Shown here: piece by piece, positions 1 to 10,865 of the stretch
How positions within the stretch are numbered: position 1 is the first letter of the stretch
Layout: each line of letters begins with the position of its first letter
Source of the DNA: Adineta ricciae
Taxonomy: Eukaryota > Rotifera > Eurotatoria > Adinetida > Adinetidae
Direction: 5' to 3'
Length of the DNA stretch: 64,000 bases
NCBI GenBank assembly: GCA_905250025.1
Contig: CAJNOJ010000443.1
Coordinates: forward strand, 1-64,000
The notes under the pieces: generated by a model
Databases searched by the model: none
What the model was told of the DNA's origin: nothing
Seen by the model: only the letters and a program-made list of their open reading frames with translations
Position numbers and translations under genes: made by a program

Positions 1-147
1 TTTGTTATCTTGAACTTGGCCATGGCTATTGTTGGAAATATTAGATCTAAACTGAAAACTCAACAACATTTACCATCAGAAGATGATACTTTTGAGCGTG
101 AGCTCTCTAATCAGAACAAATATGGGAGGATATTTTTCATATGTTAA
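1..147 (+). CDS. Possible C-terminal exon of a cation-channel-like protein (partial)
   Basis: The first frame is open from the window edge to a TAA at 145-147. It begins with a hydrophobic stretch (FVILNLAMAIVGNI) followed by a polar, charged tail of about 30 residues. The hydrophobic segment resembles the pore-lining last helix of polycystin/TRP-type channels (pattern like xxxLNxxxAIV), with a short cytosolic tail. This resemblance is from memory of family patterns and is weak. The 5' part lies outside the window, so neither the start nor the exon structure can be seen. It could equally be a gene remnant. Confidence 0.3.
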   Translation, partial: FVILNLAMAIVGNIRSKLKTQQHLPSEDDTFERELSNQNKYGRIFFIC

Positions 148-2048
148 GATAGGTTCCCGCAATTACTGAGAAATAAAGAACATTAATTAATCCAAGCATG
201 TTTGCCTGATTTTAACAATTACAATTTCTTCTCACTATTTTTAGTTGTAACAGTGGTAATAAAAAGTGACTGTATACTCAGCTAAAAAGTTTCAATATTG
301 CACGGCGCGATTTTATTTACTGAAAACAAAATACATATATTTTCCTTCTTTGACTACGGGCACACTCATCTTCGACTGCTTTATATATTCGTATATACAA
401 ATCCTGTTGATAACATTGCTGGTTGTTGCAAATTCTATTGTTTATCTACAACACATACAGACTATTACTACACGGCTGTATTCGTTGTTGTTACTCATTT
501 GTAAACAAACAGAGACTAAATGTGCGCAAATACCGCGATTAAAAGCAAGAATATCTGTATTTAGATGATGATCCTTGGCATACTTTCAGTCCACTCGATT
601 TATATGAGTGTATTTTGACCAAGTGCTGTTAACTCTTTGCAAACAGGCGGGCTATATACATACCATTTTAGATCCACCTCTAAACGTAGTAATACTATAT
701 GTATAAATTCAGTCTGCGGCGGCTCCAGATAGCCAAAATCCACTTCTGTTCAATGATCATCATCTCATGCGAGTTTTCAATCATCGATACGTGCAGAGAA
801 CTCAAAGACAAGTATCTAAATCAGATGAAATGTACGTTCTCTCACAGTGTAATGTTAAAGAACACTACGAATATATATGTCATATCTTAGCGCACAGACT
901 ATGATGTTGAATTATGCACTGCTGACCGGTTTCAGCTTTGTTATCATTCAACAGACAGATCTCAGAGCAAGGGTACAATAGGCCCCTATCATTGAATTTC
1001 ATACGACTTCAAACTTCTGAGCGTTTCAAACAGTGTCGAGATGTTCGATTTAAGAAAACCATAAACACAAAGTCCTGTTATCAGAATGATATACAAACGA
1101 GCTCAAAAATATATTGCAAAGCTCTTTCCACGATAAAGTACTGCAAAAACACTTCCCTGATATTTTAACATGGATAAGTACCAAGAGTGAATAGTGCTGA
1201 TCATATTCGACAAAACAACTTGTTTTCAGACTACGCTGATGGTGAGAAATGATTAATCTAACAGAACGATTGGGTGTGCTGTTTTTTAATTATTCTCTCT
1301 TCACTACGTCATTCTAGTCAGCTTATAACAGTGTTTCTTTCAAACGCACCGTACAACTCATACATAACGGAAGAATACTACTCTCTCCAAAAATGCACCA
1401 CAAAAAGAAATAAAATCTCCTCATCAAACAATCAATACATTTAGGCTTTGGAATAAAACATGCAACAGCTTTCTTATAATGTAGAATCGCTGCCATTCAG
1501 TGTACCACACCCTGATCACATTGGCATTAGTAGAAATAACATCTGAACTGCGCACGTGCTGTACTATCATCGATCCCATTCTTCTACATCTCCAATATAG
1601 TTGAGCTGTCTACAGTAATGTTGTCTTGTCCATCATACCCTCTCAGAAACAAACTCTAAACCGAGAGGATCACTCATAAACGCACCGCACTATGGCGTCT
1701 CTTCTACAAAACACTACTCCGTTATACCTTCGTAACTAAACCATTCATTTTCACCGATGCACATGAATTTCTCAGGGAAAAAAGGCATCACCATTCAGGT
1801 AACATTCACTTCTTACAACAACATTCGCTATCTATACCTTTATTACTCATAAATGTCACCAAGACCACACAACAAATGATATCTACTAAGTTCTCAATCG
1901 AGGAAGACCTGATCCACACAAAGAGCCATCAGATCCACGGTCACTTATTCTGCGATTGAATTTAAAGCCAGATCTATACCATCGTGGCGCTCTAAGAATG
2001 AGACAAAACAGAAATTACAAACTTCTTCGACCACAGCATCAATCTTAC
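148..2048. other. Intergenic DNA, no gene recognised
   Basis: Only short overlapping open frames of 60-100 codons occur here, with no recognisable domain and no consistent splice signals. Base composition is somewhat less AT-rich than the intergenic DNA further right. The last 150 bases lead into the degenerate end of the LRR array. Confidence 0.5.
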
Positions 2049-3683
2049 TATATTCCTATCCAATGCATCTGCAATGTGTTGACCTATTTCATCACCGATT
2101 CTATTGCACCAGAGCCTAAGTGTGGTGAGTGTCTGTAGGTGTGAGATAGACTGAGTGCTTCATCTTCTATTAAACGAGATCAATATTACCGTATTCGTTC
2201 GCAACGCATCCGCAATGTGTTGTGCTCCTTCAACACCGATTTGGTTCCTACTGAGGTTAAGTGTGGTGAGTGTCTGTAGGTGTGAGATAGACTGGGTACT
2301 GCATCTCCTTCAAAATAAGATGAATATTACCGTATTCATTCGCAGCGCAATAGCAATGCCCAGTGCTCCTTCAGCACGGATTCCGTTCTCATCGAGGTTA
2401 AGTGTGGACAGTGCCTGTAGGTGTGATATAGACTGAGTGCTTCATCTTCTATGAAATGATATCAATATTACCGTATTCGTTCGGAGCGCATTAGCAATGT
2501 GTTGTACTCCTTCAGCACCGATTTCGTTACACCAGAGGTCAAGTGTGGTGAGTGTCTGTAGGTGTGATATAGACTAAGTGCTTCATCTCTAATGAAATGA
2601 GATCAAGATTACTGTATTCATTCGTAGCGCATCCGCAATGTGTTGTGCTCCTTCAGTACCGATTTGGTTCCAAGTGAGGTGAAGTGTGGTGAGTGTCTGT
2701 AGGTGTGAGATAGACTGGGTACTGCATCTTCTTCAAAATAAGATGAATATTACCGTATTCGTTCGCAGCGCATTAGCAATGTGTTGTGCTCCTTCAGCAC
2801 CGATTCCGTTCTGATTCAGGTTAAGTGTGGTGAGTGTCTGTAGGTGTGAGACAGACTGAGTGCTTCATCTTCTATGAAATGAGATGAATATTACCGTATT
2901 CGTTCGTAGTGCATCCGCAATGTGTTGTGCGCCTTCAGCACCGATTTCGTTACACCAGAGGTCAAGTGTGGTGAGGGTCTGTAGGTGTGAGACAGATTGA
3001 GTGCTTCATCTTCTTTGAAATAAGATCCATATTACCGTATTCGTTCGCAGCGCATCCGCAATGTGTTGTACTCCTTCAGCACCGATTCCGTTCTCCACGA
3101 GGTGAAGTGTAGTGACTGTCTGTAGGTGTGAGACAGATTGAGCGCTTCATCTTCTTTGAAATAAGATCAATATTACCGTATTCATTCGCAGCGCATTCGC
3201 AATGTGTTGTACTCCTTCAGCACCGATTTCGTTACACCGGAGGTCAAGTGTGGTGAGTGTCTGTAGGTGTGATATAGACTAAGTGCTTCATCTCTAATGA
3301 AATGAGATCAAGATTACTGTATTCTTTCGCAGCGCATCCGCAATGTGTTGTGCTCCTTCAGCACCGATTCTGTTCCCACTGAGGTTAAGTGTGGTGAGTG
3401 TCTGTAGGTGTGAGATAGACTGGGTACTGCATCTTCTTCAAAATAAGATGAATATTACCGTATTCGTTCGCAGCGCATCCGCAATGTGTTGTACTCCTGC
3501 AGCACCGATTCTGTTCCCACTGAGGTTAAGTGTGGTGAGTGTCTGTAGGTGTGAGATAGACTGAGCGGTTCATCTCTAATAAAATGAGATCAATATTACC
3601 GTATTCATTCGCAGCGCATCCGCAATGTGTTGTGCTCCTTCAGTATCGATTGCGTTCCAACTGAGGTTAAGTCTGGTGAGTGT
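2049..3683 (-). repeat. Exon-intron tandem array: 12 LRR units, period 141 bp
   Basis: Each unit is an 84-nt phase-0 exon (28 codons, one LRR) plus a 57-nt intron that starts GTAATATTGATC and ends CACCTACAG. The high-coordinate exon ends fall at 2132, 2273, 2414, 2555, 2696, 2837, 2978, 3119, 3260, 3401, 3542 and 3683, an exact 141-bp step with no indel. Intron sequences are nearly as alike as the exons, which points to recent unit duplication or gene conversion rather than selection on protein alone. Because exons are symmetrical, any number of units keeps the frame. Confidence 0.9.
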
Positions 3684-4556
3684 CTGAATTGAAGTAATAT
3701 ATAATGAAAAGCGCAAGTAATAAAGAAAGCGTTTGGTGGGAGCTCTGATGGTATTTATGGGATTTGAAACAGTTATGGTTTAGGTGGATTTTCAAGGAGG
3801 AGCTGGGTGTAGATGTCAGTTTTTCGGGTGGATGATGATGCTGATTGTTATTCCGGATAGAAGTGCTATGTCGAGAATTTAGACTGGAGATTACTGTGAT
3901 AGGATGGAATCGGAAAGAGTACGACATAAATTTCAATATGCGTTGGTGGTAATGGGATCTCTCTTTTGAAGACGCGCTGCTGGGAAATCGAAGTCCTAGT
4001 CGTGTGAAATGTAGTAGCGGGACTTTATGTACCCGTGTTGAGAATGAAGATTGGCATTGGTGAAGCAAGAGTGCAGTGTTTTTGGCTTGAGAAGATGAGT
4101 TCCGTGAAAAGTTGTAAGTGATGCAATTTTTGTATCGAGTAGTGCAACGCAGAAACGGTAACGAATAAGTAAGCTTTTTGCTCGTTCATGGTCGCGTATC
4201 GGGCGAATGCATCCTCAACGTACATAAAATAAAAGGGAGGGAGTAATGGTATGCTTGATTTTATATTACTTCTGGCTGTGGTTGTCTCATCCTAGGAAAT
4301 CGTTTGTGAATTATGAAATTAGTTTGGGTTTTCCTATGAGGGAATCTACGACATCAAATACCATTAAGCTTATGTATAGCACAGTCTACAAGAATGTTAG
4401 GATACCAAGTAAACTTACTTGATATCGCTGGTAAGAACTCAGGATCTGATTGAGCCGTCGGCAGATATTTTGCATTGAACAAAATAGCGTCCGGTCATTT
4501 TGATGATCCATAATTCGATAAACAATTTCGAGGGGTAATGTGGAAAATGTGTGCAT
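2049..4556 (-). pseudogene. F-box plus leucine-rich-repeat gene, probably decayed
   Basis: The 5' exon (4556 downwards; the first ATG is 12 nt inside a longer open frame) encodes an F-box-like module: LPLEIVYRIMDH, then CSMQNICRRLNQIL and YQRYQ, followed by a GTAAGT donor. F-box proteins bring substrates to SCF ubiquitin ligases. Twelve RNI-type LRR exons follow at lower coordinates, each 28 residues with the pattern TLTTLxLxxNxIGxxGxQHIAxALRxNT. Between the F-box exon and the LRR exons, the exon opening after an AG acceptor near 4292 runs into a TAA near 4025 while the sequence goes on resembling the other copy. The linker is therefore broken or is spliced in a way I cannot see. A related copy lies in inverted orientation at 52.4-53.9 kb. 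Domain calls are firm; functional status is uncertain. Confidence 0.65.
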
Positions 4557-4639
4557 GTTGTATTTCAATCGTGCAGCAGACCGTACCGTGGAGACTGGAA
4601 GCGATGAAAAATGTTTTACTTTGTTCGTTATGAGTAGTA

Positions 4640-5290
4640 ACTCATGGTGGTGATGTATTTATATATGTTTTTGACGAAAACAAATGACGTGTAACCATTT
4701 CAACAGTTACAAATTGTTGGCATGCACAGATAGGTGGCATTAGAATACGTATGCGCAGTGAATTCTGTGTTCACAGTTACAGTGGTACAAATTAAAAAAT
4801 TGAAAACAGGACATCTTTTTATGACTTTAGGTCCTTTGGAAACCGATTGTATTTCCATCAAAAGGAATTAACATCTCTAAATTCGTTTTTTGAACTAAAA
4901 ATTGTAATGGAATATGAAAAACTCTACAGCTTAGACTAGAGATTCATTTTAATTATATGTATGTTTTGTCTTCGAGAACACTAAATGTTACCCAGTCAGT
5001 TTTCACTGATTGTTTTGCAACATTTGACGTTTTTTTAGTTAAAAAAACAGATGATTGTAATGAGTTCGACGATATAGTTTGCTGATAGAGCTTCATGCAG
5101 CATCCCTCAGTGTGTTTGTTTCATTTTTTTCAAATCTTATTCGATGATAAATAAAACAAAAACAAAAAATGATCGTTTCTCAATCTGAAAAAAACAGTCA
5201 CATGATCTTTTATTTCTTTTTAAAGCCAAAAACTATAAAAAAATTGAGCTACGGTTTACTGCAGAGGTGACGTTAGCTAGAAGATTTAAA
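4640..5290 (-). repeat. 5' flank of the F-box/LRR locus, inverted duplicate of 51717-52430
   Basis: Read on the minus strand, this segment matches 51717-52430 nearly base for base, including a promoter-proximal stretch, an A-rich tract and the word CACCTCTGC near the outer edge. No gene is seen in it. A TATA-like TATATAAATAC lies about 100 nt upstream of the F-box start (4656-4668 here, 52335-52346 in the other copy). It is conserved in both copies and is the best candidate core promoter. Homology fades just beyond 5290 and 51717. Confidence 0.75.
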
Positions 5291-6000
5291 GTGAAGTTAA
5301 ATTGATATCCCTAAGCTGCGTATCTGATTTTTGTGTTGAAGGGTGAGTTAGAACATTCATTATCTTTCATATAAATAGAATGACAGCTTCATCATCGAGG
5401 TGCTCTAACAATTTGCTGTCAATTTATTTTGATGAATTAATTACCCTATGGTATTTTAATAAATAAGAAAACGTGGAAAACCTTCGAAATACCAAATTTT
5501 ATCGATTCTCTTAGAAAACAAGACGTTTAGTTTATTGGAAAAGTTAAACCGCTTTTCAATATCCCTAAACCGGTGGTTTTAACGATAATTATGAAATCTG
5601 CAAGAACGCTGTAGTATCTTATTTTAAAACATCCATAGTCCTGCTATCAGCTAACTTCCGATTAGTTTTTTACAATATAATAACTGTGATATACAAATGC
5701 GAGCAGTTACAACGAAGGGCAAAACTAGTACTTGATGTATTATTTGGCTGTGGAGGATAGTATTTTATGTAAAGCGTGCTATGTTATATCGGTTTCATAA
5801 TATTTTACTCTATGCTTTCCGCAATAAATGATGAAACGAATGGAACTACATTGTTCTAGTACTTCAGCATCGGTTTTCCTCTGCTGAAACACAGATTGAC
5901 TATGTGATTTGCCTGAAAATCTATTTTATTCCTTAATTGATGCGCATTCATAGTCCCTCTTACTAAAACTATTTTCGACGATTTGATTTCACTGGTAGCA
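5291..6000. other. AT-rich intergenic DNA
   Basis: No open frame with coding character, no splice pattern and no clear repeat is visible. Several A/T homopolymer runs occur. Confidence 0.5.
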
Positions 6001-6686
6001 TTAACCCCTTGCGAACAGGATTATTTTTAATAGAGCAAACAAGACTTTACACACTCTGGTGGATGCAAAAGACAATGCGTGCGAAGATAAATAAAAATAG
6101 ACGATAAATGATAGCGGTGGACTATGACATAGCGAAAAATTAGAAGTGATGAATATAACTACAAAAAGAAAAAAGATGAAAGAGGTCACTATACGAAGGA
6201 TAGTATAATGCATTAACGATATATATATATAGCGACATAGATCATTAAAATATCGTGAATAGTATACGGAAATAAATTATGAGTTATTTCAACGCAGACG
6301 AATACATACGTCGTCCGTTGACAGGGGGTTAAAAACATACAACATGGGATGAATCCAATACATCTTATAAATGAAATTTCATGAATATTGGATATCACGA
6401 AATATCAGGTGTTATTATCCGTAGTTTCTCAATCACATATTGTGTATATACGTTGCCCTTTGACTTTGGAAAGCTTTGCTTTATTGACAATATACTTGCA
6501 AATACCATGTTCAATTACGTTATTGAGCTATTGTCTCACATGCAGAAGTACACAACATGTTTTCAAGCGATTATCACAGTCTAAAGTCATATTCATAAAT
6601 TGGAATAAAAAAAAGAGTTATCCGATTCTGAAAAACTGATTTTTGTGCTTTTTTGAAAAAGAATAATCCCGTCCCGAACGGGTTAA
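6001..6686. mobile_element. Putative piggyBac-like MITE flanked by TTAA
   Basis: The segment opens TTAA-CCCCTTGCGAACAGG and closes with the near-reverse complement: the bottom strand at the right end reads TTAA-CCCGTTCGGGACGGG. Both termini continue GATTATT, so the terminal repeat is about 25 bp with several mismatches. TTAA at both edges matches the target duplication of the piggyBac superfamily. The interior (about 680 bp) has no transposase. A second inward TTAACCCCCTGTCAACGG-type word (bottom strand near 6326) may mark a shorter or nested element. This is assigned on termini alone. Confidence 0.55.
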
Positions 6687-7130
6687 ACTGATTACCTCGG
6701 TCGAGGTTCCGACGAGTATCTTGACCAACATTTATTTACTTACAGAAGGTTTTTCCTGTACCTGTCAAGAAATGGAAAAGGAATCTCCGCTTTAAAATTG
6801 TCTTATTAACCTCTTCATCGATGATTTCCTCGAAGATACGTATTTACTGGAGAATGAACGATCCAATAGAAAAAAAGATCTTTTGCTAGTGAATAAAATA
6901 GATTTTCGTGTATTTATTCAAAGTTTAGATTGAGTAATGGATCGAAATGTCCGTGAAAATCACCAATTTCGTTTGAATGAAGATTTCGCGTCGAATGACG
7001 ATGAAAATTATTCATTTTTGTCAAATTAAGCGATTGACACTTACATAAAGCAAAACAAAAAAAAACGAATTCATCCGATATGAAATTCAATTTAACTATA
7101 AAAGTAACGAAATCTACATAATCCTCTTCT
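6687..7130. other. Intergenic DNA
   Basis: AT-rich, no supported gene. It probably includes the 3' flank of the membrane-protein gene ending at 7131. Confidence 0.5.
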
Positions 7131-7960
7131 TTATTTCAACTTTTTCTTATAAATTTTCAGTTGATTTCGAAGGGCATAAAACATCGAAAAAGCAAAGCCA
7201 ATAAGAAATGCAATGATCCAAAAGACCGTAGTGTCTATTCAAATTGTATTTGAATTTGATCTTCGATCGTTGTTTCAACAATTGATTTCACTTTCCACTG
7301 AAACGCACTGATCATTGAACATTCATTCATTTCGATATCACATTGACTTTGAGAAATCAAGTCGATATGAATGGATTCGTTGAAAAAAGTATAAATTAGA
7401 TCATTTTCAATATTCAACAGAGTGATTGAGGGAGTTTTCAGACATTGACCGGTTTTATCTTCGTCGTTAAGATATCCAATGATCTGATAGGGTAAACGAG
7501 TCATTGGAGGAGAATTCACTTGGGAAATATTCATAAAAGAAATTAATTCAACTGGCGTTTGAGTGACATCAAAATTATTCCAACAACAGGAAGAATTCGC
7601 AAAAGGAAATCGAAATTCATAGGAAAGGTCGTTCGAAGACGAAGTGACAAGGTCAACTGTATAGAAAAGAAGACTTCGTGGATATTCTACAAAGAATTCA
7701 CTTTGTTGATCCTATTTAACAAAAGAAAATAGTTGTTAACCGTGTGATTTCGAGTGACATTCCATATTTGAAAGTTGAAATGACCAAGATTGACAATGAT
7801 CAGAAGAGTTTAAACATTGAAGTCCAAGATAAGATTCAATTGGAATCGATTTTGAATGATAAGAATCACATAGATGAGAGGATTTATCTGATAATGCCAA
7901 TGTCACTAAGAATTCCATCGAAATTTTATTCAAATTTAACCGCTTTTTTATTCGAGTTTA
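7131..7960 (-). CDS. Unknown single-pass membrane protein
   Basis: Two or three exons can be followed on the minus strand. An upstream exon (about 7960-7740) is rich in Cys, Ser and His. It is followed by a 26-nt gap with splice-like ends and a long exon with several cysteines and N-glycosylation motifs (NSS, NIS, NES). Near 7240 the frame closes with TAG. The next frame encodes a hydrophobic helix (VFWIIAFLIGFAFSMFYA) and a lysine-rich tail ending at 7131, the typical end of a type I membrane protein. A small intron with a GTGCG donor near 7305 would join them in phase; otherwise this is a frameshift. No family was recognised. The start is not resolved, because the first clear ATG is at codon six of the upstream frame. 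Confidence 0.5.
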
Positions 7961-8079
7961 TTCATCGAAAGCGAAGATTAGTTTTGTTCAGAGCCTCCAA
8001 TCATGCCGTTTTCAACGGGTGTATGTTGGGGAATATTTCTGACAAGAAGTAAAGGTCAAATTCAATTCGGAGTCGATAT

Positions 8080-8813
8080 TTAGCGATGTAAGAGGATATC
8101 GATGTTATTTGAACCAGAGTTAGCAACAATAATATCAGGTATAGAGTCTCCATTCAAATCAGATACTGTTACGTGGACAGGCTGTCTGCCAGTTTCGTAA
8201 ATAACTTGACTACGAAAAGTACCATTACCTGCGTTGAAGTGAACACTAATGACGCTGTCTCCGTAGTTTGCGACGGCAATGTTAACCTTATTATCAAGAT
8301 TAAAGTCGGCAACTGTTACTCCAAATGGTTGAGTCCCAGTTGGATAAGTCACTTGGTTGTGAAAAGGTGTCATTTCCTGTATTCAAGAAAATAGTAATGC
8401 TTCGGTTCCGTGTGTTTCCAACAACAACGTCAGATTTATTATCTAAATAAAAATCTGCTACTCCATAAGTGACTTGTTTAAAAAAAAATGAAAATTTGAA
8501 ATGAAAGGTGAAACCTGTATGATCATTTTATAGAAACACGATTTGCTGTCAGATCGAAAAAGATGAATAAGAAGGCATTTCTTTCTAGAATAGTTATATT
8601 TTGTTCTTTTATCGTTTTCGATTTAGTAATAAGAGTTGTTGTTCTTCTCGGCTGTTGAGATTTATTTTGTTTAAGGATAACTATTAGGACTAATATACTG
8701 ATAACCAACATAGAGACAATAATAAATGATACTATTGCGCACATGACCTTTCTTTTCGGATTATACCAACATCTAATACAACAATTTACATTACTTTCGT
8801 CAATCAACATCAC
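8080..8813 (-). pseudogene. FG-GAP/VCBS repeat membrane protein, decayed
   Basis: The N-terminal part (8813-8523) encodes a short cytosolic head, a strong transmembrane helix (CAIVSFIIVSMLVISILV) and a Thr/Lys-rich linker. The distal part (about 8480-8080) carries repeats of the form VADFNLDNKVNIAVANYGDS and NGDSIPDIIVANSGSNN, typical of integrin-like FG-GAP repeats with calcium-binding Asp/Asn loops. The head runs into a stop before the repeats. A one-base frame change separates the first repeat (near 8390-8480) from the rest. The last repeat stops at LLHR instead of the usual LLGxGNGTF. Bdelloids have many such genes; this one is truncated and broken. Confidence 0.7.
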
Positions 8814-9480
8814 CTATACATACTTTGACAATATCTTTGTCGGCTCGTTTGTTGTCTCCGTCATCAAATTATAATCATCAGTTCAACGAGAAGACTAAAA
8901 TACAGAATCAAATCAATCACACTTCATACTCTTCAGTTTGAAATCCTTCATGAGAATAACGCTCGTCATATTTCGTACTTTGTTTTTGTCTGTTGAGAAA
9001 AAGTGCAGAAAAACATAAAATGAATAGTATAGGTATATAATATTAAGAAATGTGAAATATGATGAAATATTTTGTATCTGATCTTTCATATTTAAGAGAT
9101 TTCGAGGTAAGAAAGACATGTGTCATCAAACAAGATTTCACTTTCCATTATCAATGTATTTACACAACGTATTGAAGTCTGAACTGACGTCTAATACATG
9201 AGTAATAACCAACAATAACTATGTTCAAAAATCTGCCAAAAAGCGTCTTTTTCAGATGACCTCCAGCGGACTCAAGTAAATGAGACAAAAAATGTTGCAC
9301 TTTCTAAATTTCATAATTTTTACCATTCCTTGTTTTCAAGACTCGAATTTTGAATAGATATCTCGACATTTTATTCGTGTATATTAGTCTTTCAAGAACT
9401 ACGTTAACCAAGTTATCTGATGTTTTTTTATGAAAAGAAAATAAGTAGATAAGAGATAAAACTGAATATTTCTTTCACAA
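8814..9480. other. Intergenic DNA with the PhzF-like promoter region
   Basis: No supported gene. It separates the minus-strand FG-GAP pseudogene from the plus-strand PhzF-like gene. Confidence 0.5.
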
Positions 9481-10335
9481 ATGAAAACTATAAAAATTTA
9501 TCAAGTAGATGCTTTTACTGATGAAATCTTCCGAGGAAATCCCGCTGCAGTATGTCCGTTAGACAAATGGTTGAACAATGATTTATTACAAAAAATCGCC
9601 GCAGAAAATTTTCTTCCTGAAACCGCATTTTTCGTTCGAAATGTCGATTCATCCAACAATGAAAGTTATGACATCAAATGGTTTACACCTGAAATTGAAA
9701 TGGATTTATGTGGACATGCCACATTAGCTTCTGCACATGTTTTGTTCAATCATCTTCATTTAAATACAAATCGAATTATTTTCAATTCCAATAGTGGAAA
9801 ATTAATTGTCGAAAAACAAAGTCATTTGATTATTCTGAATTTTCCATCACGAATGCCTATTGAAGTTGAGTTACCTGAAGTGATTCTCAATGGAATCGGA
9901 AGAAAACCAATGAAAACATTGAAATCGAGAGATTATATTTTAATCTATGAAAATGAAGATATGATAAGAAATATTCGACCAAATGAACAAATTCTAAATG
10001 AAATAAATCTTGATCCTGGAGGAATCATTGTTACTGCAAAAGCCAATGCAAATAATGATCAAATTGATTTTGTTTCGAGATTTTTCACTCCTCAATCAAG
10101 TATTTTCGAAGATCCAGTCACTGGTTCAGCACATTGTTCGTTGATTCCTTATTGGAGTGAACAATTACAAAAAACAACAATGATTGCTTTACAAATATCA
10201 AAACGAATTGGCAAAATCTTTTGTGAAAATTTAACTGATCGAGTTTTAATCAGTGGAACATGTCAAACTTATTTAGAAGGACAAATTTATATCAATGATC
10301 ATGATGAATATTCTTTTCATGATAGAATTAAATAA
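9481..10335 (+). CDS. PhzF-family isomerase-like protein
   Basis: This is an intact single-exon frame of 284 residues, the normal length of the family. PhzF proteins have two diaminopimelate-epimerase-like halves; family members isomerise phenazine precursors or are enzymes of unknown substrate. Visible landmarks are the N-terminal YQVDAFTDEIFRGNPAAVC, the catalytic-Glu segment ENFLPETAFF (Glu of the SETAFF-type motif), the WFTPxxEMDLCGHATLA block, and the second-half DPVTGSAHCSLIPYW. No intron interrupts it although its neighbours have several. That and the bacterial-style motif wording suggest acquisition by horizontal transfer, but animal PBLD homologues exist, so a tree would be needed. 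Start chosen at the ATG that begins the conserved N-terminus. Confidence 0.92.
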   Translation: MKTIKIYQVDAFTDEIFRGNPAAVCPLDKWLNNDLLQKIAAENFLPETAFFVRNVDSSNNESYDIKWFTPEIEMDLCGHATLASAHVLFNHLHLNTNRIIFNSNSGKLIVEKQSHLIILNFPSRMPIEVELPEVILNGIGRKPMKTLKSRDYILIYENEDMIRNIRPNEQILNEINLDPGGIIVTAKANANNDQIDFVSRFFTPQSSIFEDPVTGSAHCSLIPYWSEQLQKTTMIALQISKRIGKIFCENLTDRVLISGTCQTYLEGQIYINDHDEYSFHDRIK

Positions 10336-10865
10336 TACACACATATGTCATCAACATTTCTAGTATCAATTATCATAAAAATCGAAGTGTTTTGTTTTGA
10401 GAAATCATCAGTTGCCATCGTTTTGTATTATTTGCCTCTACATTAAATTATTTCATTTTTATCATGATTTCTATAAAATCAACTTTCATTGTTTCGTTAA
10501 AAATATTTTGTGATATTCTTCAGTTCGCCCACGGTTCAGCAAATCGTTTTCATTCGACAGCAAAGATGTCATTTCAATCGAACAATTACTTTTTAAAATA
10601 CTTTCCAAAACTGTATTAAAGTCTTGACTTTCTTTCTTTCAGTGTTCAATTTCTCGTGAGACAAAAACTAAAAATGGCCCCCGGAAAATCTCCAAGTGAC
10701 AATTCACAGTAAACAATTGCAAAACTTGATTGGACTTAGAATGTAAAACCAACGAGACGATGTTTTTTTTTCTGTTCTCCCTCATCATAACGCTCTGAAG
10801 CATAAAATTCGTCAAGTAAAACACGAACACGTTTTAGATAAACGAAAGTCATTTAGTACATCGAT
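10336..10865. other. Intergenic DNA between two plus-strand enzyme genes
   Basis: No supported gene. It holds the 3' flank of the PhzF-like gene and the promoter region of the DJ-1/Hsp31-like gene. Confidence 0.5.

Noticed and set aside
266-1168. Three plus-strand open frames of 63-100 codons
   Set aside because: No domain, no splice support, hydrophobic or random composition; overlapping frames are equally long.
2155-3564. Plus-strand frames across the LRR array (MCCAPSAPILFPLRLSVVS type repeats)
   Set aside because: They are the antisense shadow of the LRR exons and cross the conserved splice signals.
6001-6639. Several 60-83-codon frames on both strands
   Set aside because: They lie inside the MITE-like element and have no transposase or other motif.
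7744-8052. 102-codon plus-strand frame
   Set aside because: Antisense to the membrane-protein exon whose cysteine and glycosylation pattern and downstream TM helix make the minus strand more convincing.
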